The notes under the pieces: generated by a model
What the model was told of the DNA's origin: nothing
Database searches by the model: none
What the model saw: the letters and a program-made list of their open reading frames with translations, nothing else
Position numbers and translations under genes: made by a program
Shown here: positions 48,293 to 60,698 of the stretch, piece by piece
How the letters are laid out: every line of letters starts with the position of its first letter
Position numbering within the stretch: position 1 is the first letter of the stretch
Assembly: GCA_032622095.1 (NCBI GenBank)
Contig: CP136065.1
Span: forward strand, 63,657,094 to 63,721,093
DNA: 64,000 bases
From: Siphonodentalium dalli
Lineage: Eukaryota > Mollusca > Scaphopoda > Gadilida > Siphonodentaliidae
Reading direction: 5' to 3'

Positions 48293-48648
48293 GGTTTTTC
48301 ATTCAAAATGCCGAACCGATCGCCCCGAAGTAAAATATGTTATGTGCTTTGAGAACTACTCCCGCACTAAAACTTAATGACATAATGGAGAATTAAAGCG
48401 GTAGTTTTGTTGACGATTTTCGCAAAGTATTCTCGTCAAAATTGCAGCAAATTAAAACGCCTGTGTTTCAGTTGCCATGCATGCGTGTTGTCGTGACATA
48501 TTCGTTGGTTCTAGTGGGCTTTCCAAACTTAAGGTAGGGATTTGTCAACGTTGAATTCACGAGGGTGTCACCATCTACCCACATGAATCATGAATACCAG
48601 TTAACAGAGAGAGGTTAGTCCTGAATACCAGTTAACAAAAAGGGTTGA
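48293..48648 (+). repeat. 356-bp duplication, left copy
   Basis: Identical by eye over its whole length to 49475-49830, from GGTTTTTCATTC to AAAAAGGGTTGA. It breaks off inside a ~31-bp repeat built on TGAATACCAGTTAACA, unlike the right copy, so it looks like the derived copy. Confidence 0.93.
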
Positions 48649-48767
48649 TCTGTTCGCTTAGTATATATCTTAATGCCGCGGAAATCCACCAAATGTGAGT
48701 AAAATGTCGCTGATAAACCCTGCATTGAGTTTGAATCCTTTCTGTATCTTACCGGTTGAGCAAAGTG

Positions 48768-49229
48768 GTCTCATCCTGACATAGTCGCATGGTTACGGGG
48801 TCATACTGACGCAGTCGCATAGTTACGGGCCTCATCCTGACACAGTCGCATGGTTACGGGGCTCGTCCTGACACAGTCGTATAGTTACGGGGCTCGCCCT
48901 AGCACAGTCGCATAGTTACGGGCTCGTCCTGACATAGTCGCATAGTTACGGGGCTCATCCTGACGCAGTCGCATATTTACGGGGCTCATCCTGACGCAGT
49001 CGCATAGTTACGGGGCTCGTCCTGACGCAGTCGCATGGTTACAGGGCTCATCCTGACACAGTCGCATTTGTTACGGTGCTCAACCTGATGCAGTCGCCTA
49101 GTTACGGGCCTCATCCTGATGCAGTCGCATAGTTACGGGCTCGTCCTGACATATTCGCATAGTTACGGGGCTCGTCCTGATACAGTCGCATAGTTACGGG
49201 GTCGTCCTGACATAGTCGCATAGTTACGT
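48768..49229 (+). repeat. ~34-bp satellite, about fourteen copies
   Basis: Units read GGGGCTCATCCTGACGCAGT then CGCATAGTTAC with few changes (CTCGTCC/CTCATCC, ACACAG/ACGCAG). It lies between the two copies of the 356-bp duplication. Confidence 0.95.
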
Positions 49230-49474
49230 AGAGTAAGAAACGAGCAGATAATACATGTGTACTAACTATACGCTATACAGTATTAATGCCACCATGGAGT
49301 GGTCGATAGATACACTTTAATGATTGGAGATACGGCGACCAGATAACTAACGCGAACTTCACTGCCTGGTATGTCTCAGAGTGCTCTCAAGCATCAATGC
49401 ACGGAAATTAAAATTCGATTCACCAGTATGATTGCACTGATGGGCAGGTTCAGATAGACGTACGTACGCCGCTT

Positions 49475-49830
49475 GGTTTTTCATTCAAAATGCCGAACCG
49501 ATCGCCCCGAAGTAAAATATGTTATGTGCTTTGAGAACTACTCCCGCACTAAAACTTAATGACATAATGGAGAATTAAAGCGGTAGTTTTGTTGACGATT
49601 TTCGCAAAGTATTCTCGTCAAAATTGCAGCAAATTAAAACGCCTGTGTTTCAGTTGCCATGCATGCGTGTTGTCGTGACATATTCGTTGGTTCTAGTGGG
49701 CTTTCCAAACTTAAGGTAGGGATTTGTCAACGTTGAATTCACGAGGGTGTCACCATCTACCCACATGAATCATGAATACCAGTTAACAGAGAGAGGTTAG
49801 TCCTGAATACCAGTTAACAAAAAGGGTTGA
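49475..49830 (+). repeat. 356-bp duplication, right copy
   Basis: Same sequence as 48293-48648, 1182 bp away. Here the short repeat at its end continues (ATCGTGAACACCATTTAACA), suggesting this is the original site. The ends are not TG/CA, so LTRs are unlikely. Confidence 0.93.
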
Positions 49831-50213
49831 ATCGTGAACACCATTTAACAGAGAGATGTGAATTCAGCGTACCTGTTACGAAAATATAGAATACAAGTCA
49901 TGGTTGTTTCACACTAATATGATAATTTTGCACATTTTATTCATGAAGTAATGCCCATAACTGCAACATGTATGAGACTGAATTACATCAAATGTGATAT
50001 TTTGACAAATTTTATCAATATGGTACATTATAGAAAAAATCCCAAATGTATGTTAATACACCTTATGTATTCAAAACCAATGCTGTTTGATATCTGATTG
50101 CGCACACTCCCTTTAGTCAGAACCTACTATTGTTTGTGCCCTGATCGGGAGCTGGAATAAGGTCTCCGGGCGCTTCGCTCCAGGATAAATGGGAATGCTA
50201 ATTTCCTGTGATG
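49831..50213. other. Non-coding stretch
   Basis: Nothing recognisable. Confidence 0.45.
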
Positions 50214-50900
50214 TTGGTAAACCATAATGATGATGTTAAGAACGAGTACCGTTATTTCTTCTAAAGTTGTAATTTTCGCGGTCTGCCTAATCCGAGCTCT
50301 TTGAGATAAAGCCAGTGTCTGTATGAAACATTCAAAAACATATTTGTCTTAAAATGATTTAGTAATGGCTGCACATATGTCTACACAACCTCAGGAATAG
50401 CCATATTAATTGTCGGCTTTTCCTCGATTTGTTCAGAATTGTTCGATTTGTTCAGGTATATCAATGGACAAAAACAGTACTCTTTTTCGCATTACTCAAT
50501 CTTTCATAGCTAAAAGAAAGCGTTTTGGACAACCCCATGTATGATATCATGGTAAATTTCGCCATTCATCCATCAAACTCACTTAATTCTAGACTTTTCT
50601 TCATAACCGAGTTTGGGATACAGGTGAAAACCCGACATTCGCAGCGCACATACTCTCAGCATTGCTCTCTATAAACACTTTGTGCTATATCTGATATGTA
50701 TGTTTATGTACATTTATGGTGTATGATAAGTGCTGTAATTAACTCGTGCCCCGATCACTATATACATATACATTTCAAGATACATTAAAATATGTTTAAA
50801 GTAAAACAAAAAGTAAAGTTCAGATTAGCCAAAGACCGCGAAAATTACAACTTTAGAACAAAACATTTTCTTAACAGCGTCATTTTGCCTTACCACCATC
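50214..50900. mobile_element. Inverted-repeat element I1
   Basis: The left arm (50214-50300) contains TCTAAAGTTGTAATTTTCGC and the right arm (50818-50900) its reverse complement GCGAAAATTACAACTTTAGA. The same TIRs occur at 62.1-62.6 kb. The interior (~520 bp) is unique and has no coding frame. The right end is followed by TACCACCATCATAACAATTC. Confidence 0.75.
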
Positions 50901-51948
50901 ATAACAATTCAGCATGACACACCAGCATCATATGGAATTAGTAGGACCACTGAAGGCTCCGTCATAACATGGGGTCCTTTGGCCGTCCATCAGTCAATCA
51001 CTGCATGTTCTACAGGGAAATGTTACAATGTATGATGATTACGACCCCGAGAATATCCCCTGTACAGTCATGGCATCTGCAAACATTCCTCTAACTTTTC
51101 AATTACGTAATGGCTAAATTTCATTAAGCGAGTACCGAGGGTGTCCAGAGGCGCTGGAATTCCCTTCAATTACAACTCTCAGATGCTCGCCAAAGCGACG
51201 CAGCAGCCGCTCCTTCTCACCAAGTATTATGTAAGATATATTAGATTCGAAGCCATGTGCTGATCAATGCAATGGCATGTTTTCTCAACGCGGTACTACA
51301 AAAATGGCTGGAGGGATTAAATTATTGTCGCACGCAGTGTGAAACTGGCGAAGAAATTTCCTGTCAAATAATCAGTAGATATTAGTTTATTTTTAGTTTT
51401 AAGTGTTTGAAATTATGGCAGATAACTTAATTAGATAAAATGAACCACATGTGATCGGGTTATTTTAGGACCAGAGACCTTGCGATTAGAGTTTTCTATT
51501 GTTTTCTCAGATGTTATTAGATCGCTATACCCGATGGTATGGTAAAATATTTTTCTTGCAGATACTTCTTGTGCGATTAGCCAATATGAGCTTATTGTAA
51601 ATTGAAGACATCTCGTGTGGTGTGTCGTCGTGTTGTCGGGGTGCATTCTGAACATTGTCATTATACCCATAGGTGGGCCAAACACACACAAATACGATTG
51701 AATCGTAAACAATTTCACGATACACGATTTTTGGTACCCCATCTACAAGGACGGTGTATACTGGACGTTTTTAAGGTATCTACGGTTAGTTCGCGATACA
51801 AAACGCGAAAGTTTCAAGATACCCGAGCTAGGATAGTTCCATCTACAAGACGGGAAAAGTTAGGAGATCACAGAGGCGAACCCAACATACAAAGACGACA
51901 AGTAGTGAAAGCTATTTCTGACAGTTCAAAGTATATACTGTCAATCAG
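50901..51948. other. Non-coding stretch
   Basis: A 130-codon basic frame (51602-51994) runs into the following satellite. No domain recognised; it overlaps a minus-strand frame of similar length. Confidence 0.4.
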
Positions 51949-52289
51949 GGCCAATTCTCACTCACGTCCTGGTCAAATCTCGCTCACATATTGACCAAAT
52001 CTCGCTCACGTATTGACCAAATCTCGCTCACATATTGACCAAATGTCGCTAACCTCATTTCTCCTGGCCAAATTACGACCCTGGTAAAATCTCGCTCACC
52101 CTCTGGCCAAATCTCGCTCACGTCCTTGGCACCTGGCCAAATCACGTCCCGACCAATTCACTCTCACGTCCGGAGCTCCTGGCCAAATCACGTCCCGACC
52201 AAATCTCGTTCACCATCTGGCCAAATCTCGCTCACGTCATGGGCTCATGGCCAAATAAAGTCCTGATCAAATCACGCTCATGTCCTATT
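51949..52289 (+). repeat. ~24-bp degenerate tandem repeat
   Basis: About fourteen units of the type CCAAATCTCGCTCACGTCCT and TGG, diverging to the right (CACGTCCCGACC variants). Confidence 0.9.
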
Positions 52290-52831
52290 TTTGTTCTGTC
52301 GGAACTCCGTAAATGGCGTGGACTAATCCATTTCGTTTCGTTTCCGTCGTCTGTCCACTTCGAAGATAATTCACCAAGAAGCGCCTGGTGGTGCGAACTA
52401 ATATGTTCACAGGAAATTGTCTACAGTGGTCGCCCGGCGTCGTCTGTCTTCAGTTAATTACAGGAATGAGATTCACTTCTGGAGGCAGCGGGAGACCATA
52501 ATACTCTATTAATTTATCCACGCCCGACACGTCAAATCCAACAGGAGAACTATTTTTTGCGCGACGCTGACTTTTTACTCTTTCGGTAATTTTATTACTA
52601 CGTGCAGCTCTCAATTATTCCAGATGTGTCTAGTTTTGGTAGCAGAGCGGGAACATGCAACGATTTTCGAGTTTTATTGTGAGACAACAGATCACAACAC
52701 GTTTCCGTTCTTCTGTGCAACGCGCTGCTATTATTCAGACACGTATCGACATTTTGGAATGGGATATCTCACCCCTTGTGTTAGATCTAATTTCCCGACT
52801 GGTTCTCCACCTATTCTATCTGTTAAAACAT
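52290..52831. other. Non-coding stretch
   Basis: Two overlapping ~70-codon frames at 52624-52861 have no motif. Confidence 0.45.
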
Positions 52832-52835
52832 TTAA

Positions 52836-53084
52836 CCCTTACTTTACTTAATATTCATTGACGAGTAGTTACTTGGGAAAATGTTTAGATGGTATGTTCA
52901 AGAAACGGCCATACTCCGTTAGCCGTTTGTTGAACTTATTAACTGAACATTCCCCACTAATGAATATGAATCCTTAATTGCGCAAGAGGGAAATGTTTAG
53001 ATAATTAGTTCATCAAGAGACCTATCGGAACATTTCCTATATGGAAAATAACTACTCATCAATGATGCTTTGGTACAGAAAGGG
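52836..53084 (+). mobile_element. piggyBac-type MITE B5
   Basis: TTAA at 52832-52835 and 53085-53088. It starts CCCTTACTTTACTTAATATT and ends ATGCTTTGGTACAGAAAGGG. It has inverted subterminal words CATTGACGAGTAGTTAC and TAACTACTCATCAATG, plus GTTTGTTGAACTTATT as in other B copies. Confidence 0.85.
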
Positions 53085-53349
53085 TTAATTGTCTGGATGG
53101 CCATTGTGGCCAACCTATATAGAAAATGTTTACTATAATGCTAAATATTTTGACTAAAATTCATAGACAAACCAATTGAGTCCTTCCAGTAGGTGAGACT
53201 TGGCGCAGAAAAATTCTCTATTTGCCTATACATATCGATAATTCATGGGAAGCTCGTTCTAAAAACCTTTATGCAAAAAAATATAAAGCTAACCCCAACA
53301 AGTATACAGCTAGTGATTCGTTGGCAGATTCTTCAAAACTAGATTTTAA

Positions 53350-53701
53350 CCCTTTACCCAACAGAAGGGCCCTGTGCCAATGCATTATCTTATATATGCG
53401 AGTCGACCATAGGTCGCCTCGCATATATAAGAGAATGCATTGGCTTAACACATTAAAAATTATAAAATTGTTAAAGAATGTAAGAAAATGCATTCTCTTA
53501 TATATGCGAGGCGACCTATGGTCGACTCGCATATATAAGAGAATGCATTGGCACAGGGCATAACTGTAACTATCACAATCTGGTCAAGGAGCCGGTTCCA
53601 ATGATATCCATATTTGTATGGTTCTGTTGAGACAGACCGAAGATATTTTAGGCTGTTGAAGCTTTATTTGGCCGGTTTTGGCCGTTTTGTTGGGTAAAGG
53701 G
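53350..53701 (-). mobile_element. piggyBac-type MITE A5, hairpins nearly fused
   Basis: TTAA at 53346-53349 and 53702-53705, class-A TIRs, reverse orientation. At 352 bp it is the shortest full class-A copy: the spacer and the base of one hairpin are deleted, so the second hairpin begins at TGCATTCTC directly after GTAAGAAAA. Confidence 0.86.
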
Positions 53702-53705
53702 TTAA

Positions 53706-54470
<765 letters not shown>

Positions 54471-54543
54471 CTATTCCATTCTTCACTCAGCAGTCACCTA
54501 CCTCAGAGGAGAGTTTCTTCATTATTTTATAAATATATATATA

Positions 54544-55336
54544 CTAGAAGGTGACCCGACTTCGTCCGGGCTTTGACCTTGAATTGACTATTTTGAAGGT
54601 CAGGGTCAGGTGGGGTCAAACACCAACACCCCAAAAATGGTGGAAATCGGCCCAGCGGATACCGGGAAATCGGCCCGGCGGATACCGAGATACCCTATGC
54701 TATGCATCAAATTTCGTCCGTAAAAATCCGCCAGTTTAACCCGATTTGATTTCCGCCTCATATACACACGCTCATTAATTATCAAGTTTCAACGTAAAGA
54801 TAAATTACCATCGGTGCCCGAGATATCGCCAAGACGTCTGAAACAGTCAAATGCATCGGCCGGTTAAGCGTTAACGTGATCTAACGTTATGACCTCTAAC
54901 GACGTCATAGAAGTTACGCATTGTTTTTATCCTGATGGAAGATATTACCATTTCTTCTTGATAATTGAGGCAGATAACTAAAACGGATACATACGCATTA
55001 TATATCGTTGGAAAGAGGAAACACGAAAGATTCTCACAGTGTCATTATTATGACTGGCATTTTATTATTCGCGCTGTTTCGAATCGATTTGTAAGCACCG
55101 AACTCAAATGAAAGTCCCGTAACACAGCGTAAAAACAGATTTGACCGCGGCACGTGAAAAGTTGACCTCGGATCTGAAAATTGATAGGCCCATGCCACCC
55201 CCGGCCGAAAATACCCCCACATACCAAGTTTCATCGAAATCGGCTCGGTCGTTTTCGAGTCCATCGCGATCACACAGACACACCCCCCCCCCCCCACACA
55301 CACACACACACAAACAGATCTTCCAAAATATATAAT

Positions 55337-55341
<5 letters not shown>
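54544..55341 (+). repeat. Dispersed repeat J, copy 1
   Basis: Starts CTAGAAGGTGACCCGACTTC after an AT run. It ends with the phrase TTTCATCGAAATCGGCTCGG, a CA/CCC microsatellite and CAGATCTTCCAAAATATA. Such a tail (a 'CATCGAAATCGG' motif, then short repeats) is known from SINE/LINE-like repeats of several invertebrates. Not coding. Confidence 0.7.

Positions 55342-55377
<36 letters not shown>
55338..55377 (+). repeat. AT microsatellite
   Basis: About twenty AT units between two copies of repeat J. Confidence 0.95.
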
Positions 55378-55378
<1 letters not shown>

Positions 55379-55738
55379 TAGAAGGTGACCCGACTTCGTC
55401 CGGGCTATTCAAAAACCAAATTTCAAGTCGATAGCTCCACCCGTTTCCGAGATCTGGTCTGCGCATGCGCGAAGCTGGCGTCGCACGGGTTCGGCGACCC
55501 GATAAAATTCGTATCCGGGGCAAGATACATTCACATACCAAATTTTAAGTCGATAGCTCCACCCGTTTCCGATATCTCGTCTGCGCATGCGCGAAGCGGG
55601 TGCCGCACGGACAAATTAATATGCCCATGCCACCCCCCGGCCGAAAATACCACCATTGAAATCGGGTCGGCCGTTTTCGAGTTCATCGCGAACACACACA
55701 CACAGACAGACAGATCTTCCAAAATATAGAATAGATAT
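55378..55738 (+). repeat. Dispersed repeat J, copy 2
   Basis: Same start (CTAGAAGGTGACCCGACTTC) and same end (CAGATCTTCCAAAATATAGA) as copy 1. It also carries an internal ~115-bp direct repeat (AAGTCGATAGCTCCACCCGT at ~55420 and ~55546). Confidence 0.75.
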
Positions 55739-56561
55739 TACTTTCACACTAATACAACCTTTCTGTAATTCTAAGTTTATTTTAAAAAAATCTGAAATAT
55801 CCCATTCCAACCACGCGTGAATATTATGCCATGTTCTTGTCTCCACGTTCCCGATATCAACTGATATCACCAAAAACATCAACAACGACTGACATTTTAA
55901 TATGGCTACTGTCGCGTGGTGGGATGGGGTAAAAATTATCCACGGAAACGACTCATATAAGTATATACGCTTGCTGTCGGATCCGATCCATGAAATCTTG
56001 CTTCATCATATAGTTGTAACTGTATATATAATGAAATTACATGGACTATATACTTTAGAACTAAACGACTACACGACACATGTAACTGCAGAAGTAGTCA
56101 GTGTATCACGAAACAGTACATTGATCAGGATTGGTCACATATATATAGTGATTGTGGTTTACGCCTATTGCATCAGCTATATTACCATGTATGGGATATC
56201 AGTGTTAGTCGCAGAATATATAACAATAAAATGTTTAATTTGACTTGGAAATCACAACACTCTAAATAAAACCACCAAACCTGGTCAGCAACCGAAAAAA
56301 ACTTGCACAGATACACGAAATATGATACTCTCCCTTAACCGAAACATCAATCAAAGCGTATTGAAATTTGAATCAGTTCGGACAGTCTTGTGTGATTTAT
56401 GACGGCTTAATTATCAGGGGACACCAACTGTTTACTAAGATTTCACTCCAGAATAATGGTTGCAACACAAAGTAAACAGAACACAATTGACCACAGAACA
56501 ATTGTCACGTGGTCCAAACAAGTTACCAAATTTCATTGTAAGTATTTGGGTCCTCTGATCC
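55739..56561. other. Non-coding stretch with a doubtful 113-codon frame
   Basis: The frame at 55902-56243 (+) begins with ATG in good context and predicts a hydrophobic C-terminal region (IYIVIVVYAYCISYITMYGI), with AATAAA at its end. No homology is recognised, and the length is expected by chance. Confidence 0.35.
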
Positions 56562-56565
56562 TTAA

Positions 56566-56782
56566 CCATTTCTATACTAAATCATGATTGATGAATAGTT
56601 ATCCCTTAGGACATGTTCATATAATAAGTTCAACAAACAAAATGGAACTTATTATCTAAACATAACCCTCAATAAATAGGGCTCCTTCAATAGGGCCCCT
56701 TCAATGTATCTGTCGTCTGCTTTTATCTAAATCAATAATAGACCATTCCGATGTACACTTTTTAACTGACTGGGATAATCCA
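56566..56782 (+). mobile_element. Class-B MITE B6, right end decayed
   Basis: TTAA (56562-56565), then CCATTTCTATACTAAATCA. The interior has CTTATTATCTAAACAT and GTCGTCTGCTTTTATC as in B2. The right TIR is not recognisable beyond ACTGGGATAATCC. Confidence 0.68.
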
Positions 56783-57688
56783 TATCACGCAACAAGAACT
56801 CATGGTGGCACTTGTTGCCCCCTGAGTGGCTGCCGTCGGCAGCATCACATGCACACACGTGTAACCACTTCTGCATCTTGCGCGTGATTAGTTGACTCTC
56901 GAAGGATTTATCAAATAATCAGCGAAACATCGCGTCTCCCACCTGGCTGAGGCACCGCGCCCACACTGGCTTGATGCTTCGGAGCCGCAGTCATTATGAG
57001 ATATTACAGGTGGCAGTGGTTCATGCGTGAGTCGAGAGCACGGTGATCTTGTCAGGCAGGGCTGATAACAAGTGAACGAATCGGAGTCTCTCCACATGAA
57101 CACATTCCCTGTTGGATCGAATCTCGACACGAAAAGCCACCGTCACGCAATGGCGCGAATGTATGATGTATCGCCGGTAGTTATAATAATTGCTCTACAT
57201 TTAAAGTACTATGCAGGGTTCAAGACCAGATATCCAGTTACAACAACAACATACACACATAAATTTTAAATCGTTTTCTCTTAGTGTAAACATATTTTTA
57301 TTTTCAAATCCAAACAAATAACATAATATATACTGATGACACATATATGCAAAATAGAAGAGTTGATGCATGTAAACGAGGATCAGACAACAAGCCCGAG
57401 GGCTTATATGAAGTCGTTTTCTCTTAGTTATGTTGGTGATCCTATATAATTTACTGATAACTCAATAGTATTATTATGCACAGCATATAGAGTTATATTT
57501 ACAGTGTATGTTCATGAAGTAATATTATTTTGACTATCGAATTCGGGATCATTTTTGTGTAATCATCAGCACACAGAATGTTCCAAACATGTTGACAAGA
57601 AGATATGAATTTTAAACCAGACCTGGAAATACCCAGGAATATAATTGTGTGTAACTGTCCAAGTGGGATAAGTTATATGCATAAAGTG
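56783..57688. other. Non-coding stretch
   Basis: Nothing recognisable beyond a short repeated CGTTTTCTCTTAGT at ~57271 and ~57415. Confidence 0.45.
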
Positions 57689-57950
57689 TTAACACTCATT
57701 GACGCGAGTAATTCCCGTCGGGAAGGTAATACGTCCAACAAAGTGAACAAACGGCTATTGAACTTATTATCTGAACATTTCACACAAATTAATGGGAATG
57801 TTATTTCATAAACATCCCTCCTGACGAACAACATATACCATTGCAATGTATATTTTTTATAACTAACAGGATAATCCATTTTACTCGAGTCATTTTCATT
57901 ATAATTACCACGTTATTTACATCGTTCATAGAGAGATGTTTTATTGCCTC
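57689..57950 (+). repeat. Class-B MITE fragment plus a short dispersed repeat
   Basis: 57689-57800 has B-type words (ACTCATTGACGCGAGTAATT, GAACTTATTATCTGAACATT) without TIRs. 57885-57945 (TCATTTTCATTATAATTACC, GTTCATAGAG) matches 60190-60245. Confidence 0.5.
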
Positions 57951-58116
57951 CTTGGAGGAGAGATATGTGTACAAGTATATACATGTTTATGAATACAATA
58001 GTGACATTCAAACTATATCAATTTCACTTATATAAGGTCGGTTGACCTTTTGCATTGGTCAGATGGAGCAAATGACACACACAAATATGAGACAATGAAT
58101 AAATAAACGTTTCTCA

Positions 58117-58428
58117 TCACACATGAGTTCCAGAGTAGGATGACAGGAATGAAAATGTAGGAATTCCGAATATATTTATGATTTTATACCAGAATTCATT
58201 TCTGAGTTCCTGTATGTGCGGAGATAAGCAATGGAGGTACATGTGTGACATGAGGTCAGAGTATTGGCACCCACAATGCTTGCATAATGCGTTGTTGTCA
58301 TATGTCGTTCTGGAGATGATGTTTGCCATATAGAGAGCTTTAGCTTTGTACTTTGGGAGTTCCCTGCATAGTAGCCAGCCTCTCCAGATCGACATAGGAC
58401 AGAATTTAACCACCCGAAAGAAATTCAG
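58117..58428 (-). pseudogene. C-terminal fragment of a non-LTR retrotransposon reverse transcriptase
   Basis: The minus-strand frame reads RGWLLCRELPKYKAKALYM, then LCKHCGCQYSDLMSHMYLHC. This C-x2-C...H-x4-C arrangement is the zinc knuckle found at the C-terminus of many LINE ORF2 proteins. It is followed by ~30 residues and a stop. The catalytic RT and endonuclease regions are absent: a stop lies just upstream and microsatellite sequence follows. It is a 3'-end remnant, typical of 5'-truncated LINE copies. Confidence 0.6.
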
Positions 58429-58494
58429 TTATTCATTTGTCGAATCACACCATGGTGCTTGATATGCGAAGTTGTTGATCTTCTCTTTTACAAT

Positions 58495-58570
58495 TCTCTC
58501 TCTCCCTCTCTCTCTCTCTCCCTCTCTCCCCCTCTCTCTCTCTCTCTCTCTCTTAGGGGGGGGGGGGGTT
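58495..58570 (+). repeat. CT-rich microsatellite and poly-G run
   Basis: CT units with CCC interruptions to ~58553, then a run of 13 G. It abuts repeat K1. Confidence 0.92.
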
Positions 58571-58905
58571 GACAATTTTTGCCCCAATTTGTTTACATGA
58601 TATATTCTATCAAGGTTGTAACACAGTGTTTTCAGAATATAACTTGCATATACATAAATATAACAAAATATTTTCATATTGACCTATAATATGTATAATT
58701 TGGGAATAAATGTGAAAAATACTGTAATTTGCCATAATTTCCACCTAAAATACCATTCAATTTGCCCGAATTTGACAGAAAATGAATTTTCCCGAAATGT
58801 TGAGCTTTCCAAACTTTTTGGGGGGCTGCAGACCTCCCAACCCCCTCCCATGGCCCGTACGGCTATGTTACTGACAGCCGCCCCCGAGTTCTTCATTGCA
58901 GACAT
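58553..58905 (+). repeat. Dispersed repeat K1
   Basis: A G-run is followed by TTGACAATTTTTGCCCCAAT, GTTGTAACACAGTGTTTT, CCCGAATTTGACAGAAAATG and GGGGGGCTGCAGACCTCCC. A reverse-orientation copy lies at 61425-61733, also with a poly-C/G junction. Non-coding. Confidence 0.75.
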
Positions 58906-59252
58906 GAAATCAGATGGGAAATCATGTTATTTATGTTCTTATTAACGTCTGATCCAGTGTCCATCAGTGGAGGTTAGTTACACGGGTTATTCTGGCCCAA
59001 GAGTCCAGGCTGTGATATTAAAGGCAATGACTATCTCCCAATGAGAATTCAAATGGCTAACCAGTGACCGTCGTCCCACTTCGCACGACGTGGGGTGAAT
59101 ATCATCATGAAGTCCGTCATTAAAAATCACGAACATGGCGTTCCCAATGGATATTATAACAATTCGGAATAAACACCATGAAAATATAATCTGATTTCCA
59201 CCCTGCTGCTCGAGCTATCATAGCGTCGCTAACCTCTCTCGCGTTATATAAA
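58906..59252. other. Non-coding stretch
   Basis: Nothing recognisable. Confidence 0.45.
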
Positions 59253-59484
59253 CCTTTCATGACTGGGGCTTCCAGAAATTTGCGAAAACCCTGTGCCAAT
59301 GCATTCTCTTATATATGTGAGTCCCACGGAGAATGAGAATGCATTGGCCTAACAATATTTACTTTCACATTGTAAGCCAATGCATATCTTATATATGCGA
59401 GGCTCTCTATGGAGACTCATATATATAAGATAATACACTGACACACTTTAATGCTGCACCATCGCAGCTCCCGTCATTAAATGG
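59253..59484 (+). mobile_element. piggyBac-type MITE C6 with degraded hairpins
   Basis: Starts CCTTTCATGACTGGGGCTTC after a decayed flank (ATAA) and ends CTCCCGTCATTAAATGG|TTAA (59485-59488). Both hairpins carry deletions; the first has lost much of its descending arm. Confidence 0.75.
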
Positions 59485-59488
59485 TTAA

Positions 59489-59926
59489 ATGGCTTTTTGT
59501 GGTCTTGAAATCGCGATTTATTTGTAACATTTCGCTTCTCTGCTATCACGTGTCCGACATCCACATCAGATAGTTTGTTCACAAATTATTGTCCACGCTG
59601 CCTTGTGTGCATGCATATCTTTGGTCTTGGTGAACAGAAAATAATTGGAAAAGTCAGATTACATGTTCGCTGCAATGGAAACCTCAATTTCCTTTCATCA
59701 AAAGTGTGGACCGAGATGATTTGCCTGATTACATGCATGGACCTGAACGATAAACTAATTCACGATCAACAGCAGGAAATGGAAAGTTCTCCAACTGAAC
59801 ATGTGCGATCACACAAAATGGATAAGTTCACATAAACAGAATAGTTCGTTTCTCAGGCATTTTCTCATGCAGTTTTGGTTGCTCGAAAGCATGTAAATAA
59901 GTTTCCCAAACAGGTCTGGAAATAGT
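59489..59926. other. Non-coding stretch
   Basis: An 86-codon frame at 59575-59835 has no recognised motif. Confidence 0.42.
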
Positions 59927-60171
59927 TTGTCTGACATTTGAAGAATGAGGTCCCCAAAGGGTGAATTTACTGATGCTAGCTCACTGTGCGGGGTAGCATT
60001 ACTAAATTCACCCTATTTTTCAGAAGATAAATTGCATAATCGAGGTGACTAATGGGTGAACATCACCAACTCCAACTGGGGAACTTCGATCTTATCCTAG
60101 GTCTCCTATAAGAATCTATGCCTAAGCAGAATGAGGTTCCCAGGGGGTGAAATTTGGCGTTCTCATTCCGT
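59927..60171 (+). mobile_element. Element E2, diverged copy
   Basis: TTTGTCTGACATTTGAAGAATGAGG start, hairpin on GGGTGAATTTACTGATGCTA and its mirror, and the right-side phrase CCTAAGCAGAATGAGG as in E1. The terminal right TIR is missing. Confidence 0.7.
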
Positions 60172-60266
60172 AAATTAGTTAATGACTCGAGTCATAAACT
60201 CATTTTCATTATAATTACCATGTTGTTTGGATCGTTCATAGAGCACGTGAATGTATTTTGCATTAA

Positions 60267-60694
60267 CCCTTTACCCAACAGAACGGCCCTGTGCCAATGC
60301 ATTCTCTTATATATGCGAATCGGCCATAGGTCGCCTCGCATATATAAGAGAATACATTGGCTTAACACATATTAAAAAATAATAAAATTGTCAAAGAATG
60401 TAGAAAAATATTATAAAAATTGTTAAAGAATGTAAGAAAAAATGGTAAAAAGTGTTAAAAGAAAGATTTTTTTTAGGCCAATGCATTCTCTTATATATGC
60501 GAGGCGACCTATTGTCGACTCGCATATATAAGAGAATGCATTGGCACAGGGCATAACTGTGACCATCACAATGTGGTCAATGAACCGGTTCCAATGATAT
60601 CCATATTTGTATGGTGTTATTGAGACAGACCGAAGATATTTTAGGCTGTTGAAGCTTTATTTGGGCGTTTTTGGCCGGTTTGTTGGGTAAAGGG
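60267..60694 (-). mobile_element. piggyBac-type MITE A6 with paired hairpins
   Basis: TTAA at 60263-60266 and 60695-60698, class-A TIRs, reverse orientation, 428 bp. It has the long spacer variant of A2 and A4. Confidence 0.87.
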
Positions 60695-60698
60695 TTAA

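Noticed and set aside
48293-49830. LTR retrotransposon with 356-bp LTRs
   Set aside because: Ends are not TG/CA, no target duplication or primer-binding site is seen, and the interior is a 34-bp satellite.
51602-51994. 130-codon basic frame
   Set aside because: Runs into the 24-bp satellite, overlaps a similar minus-strand frame, and has no domain.
54551-55729. Several 60-145 codon frames
   Set aside because: All lie in repeat J and its CA/AT microsatellites; low-complexity peptides such as poly-IY betray this.
55902-56243. 113-codon ATG frame with hydrophobic C-terminus and AATAAA at its end
   Set aside because: No recognised motif. Frames of this size are expected several times in the window, and AATAAA is common in AT-rich DNA.
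58429-58677. 82-codon frame rich in RERE
   Set aside because: It is the translation of a CT/GA microsatellite.
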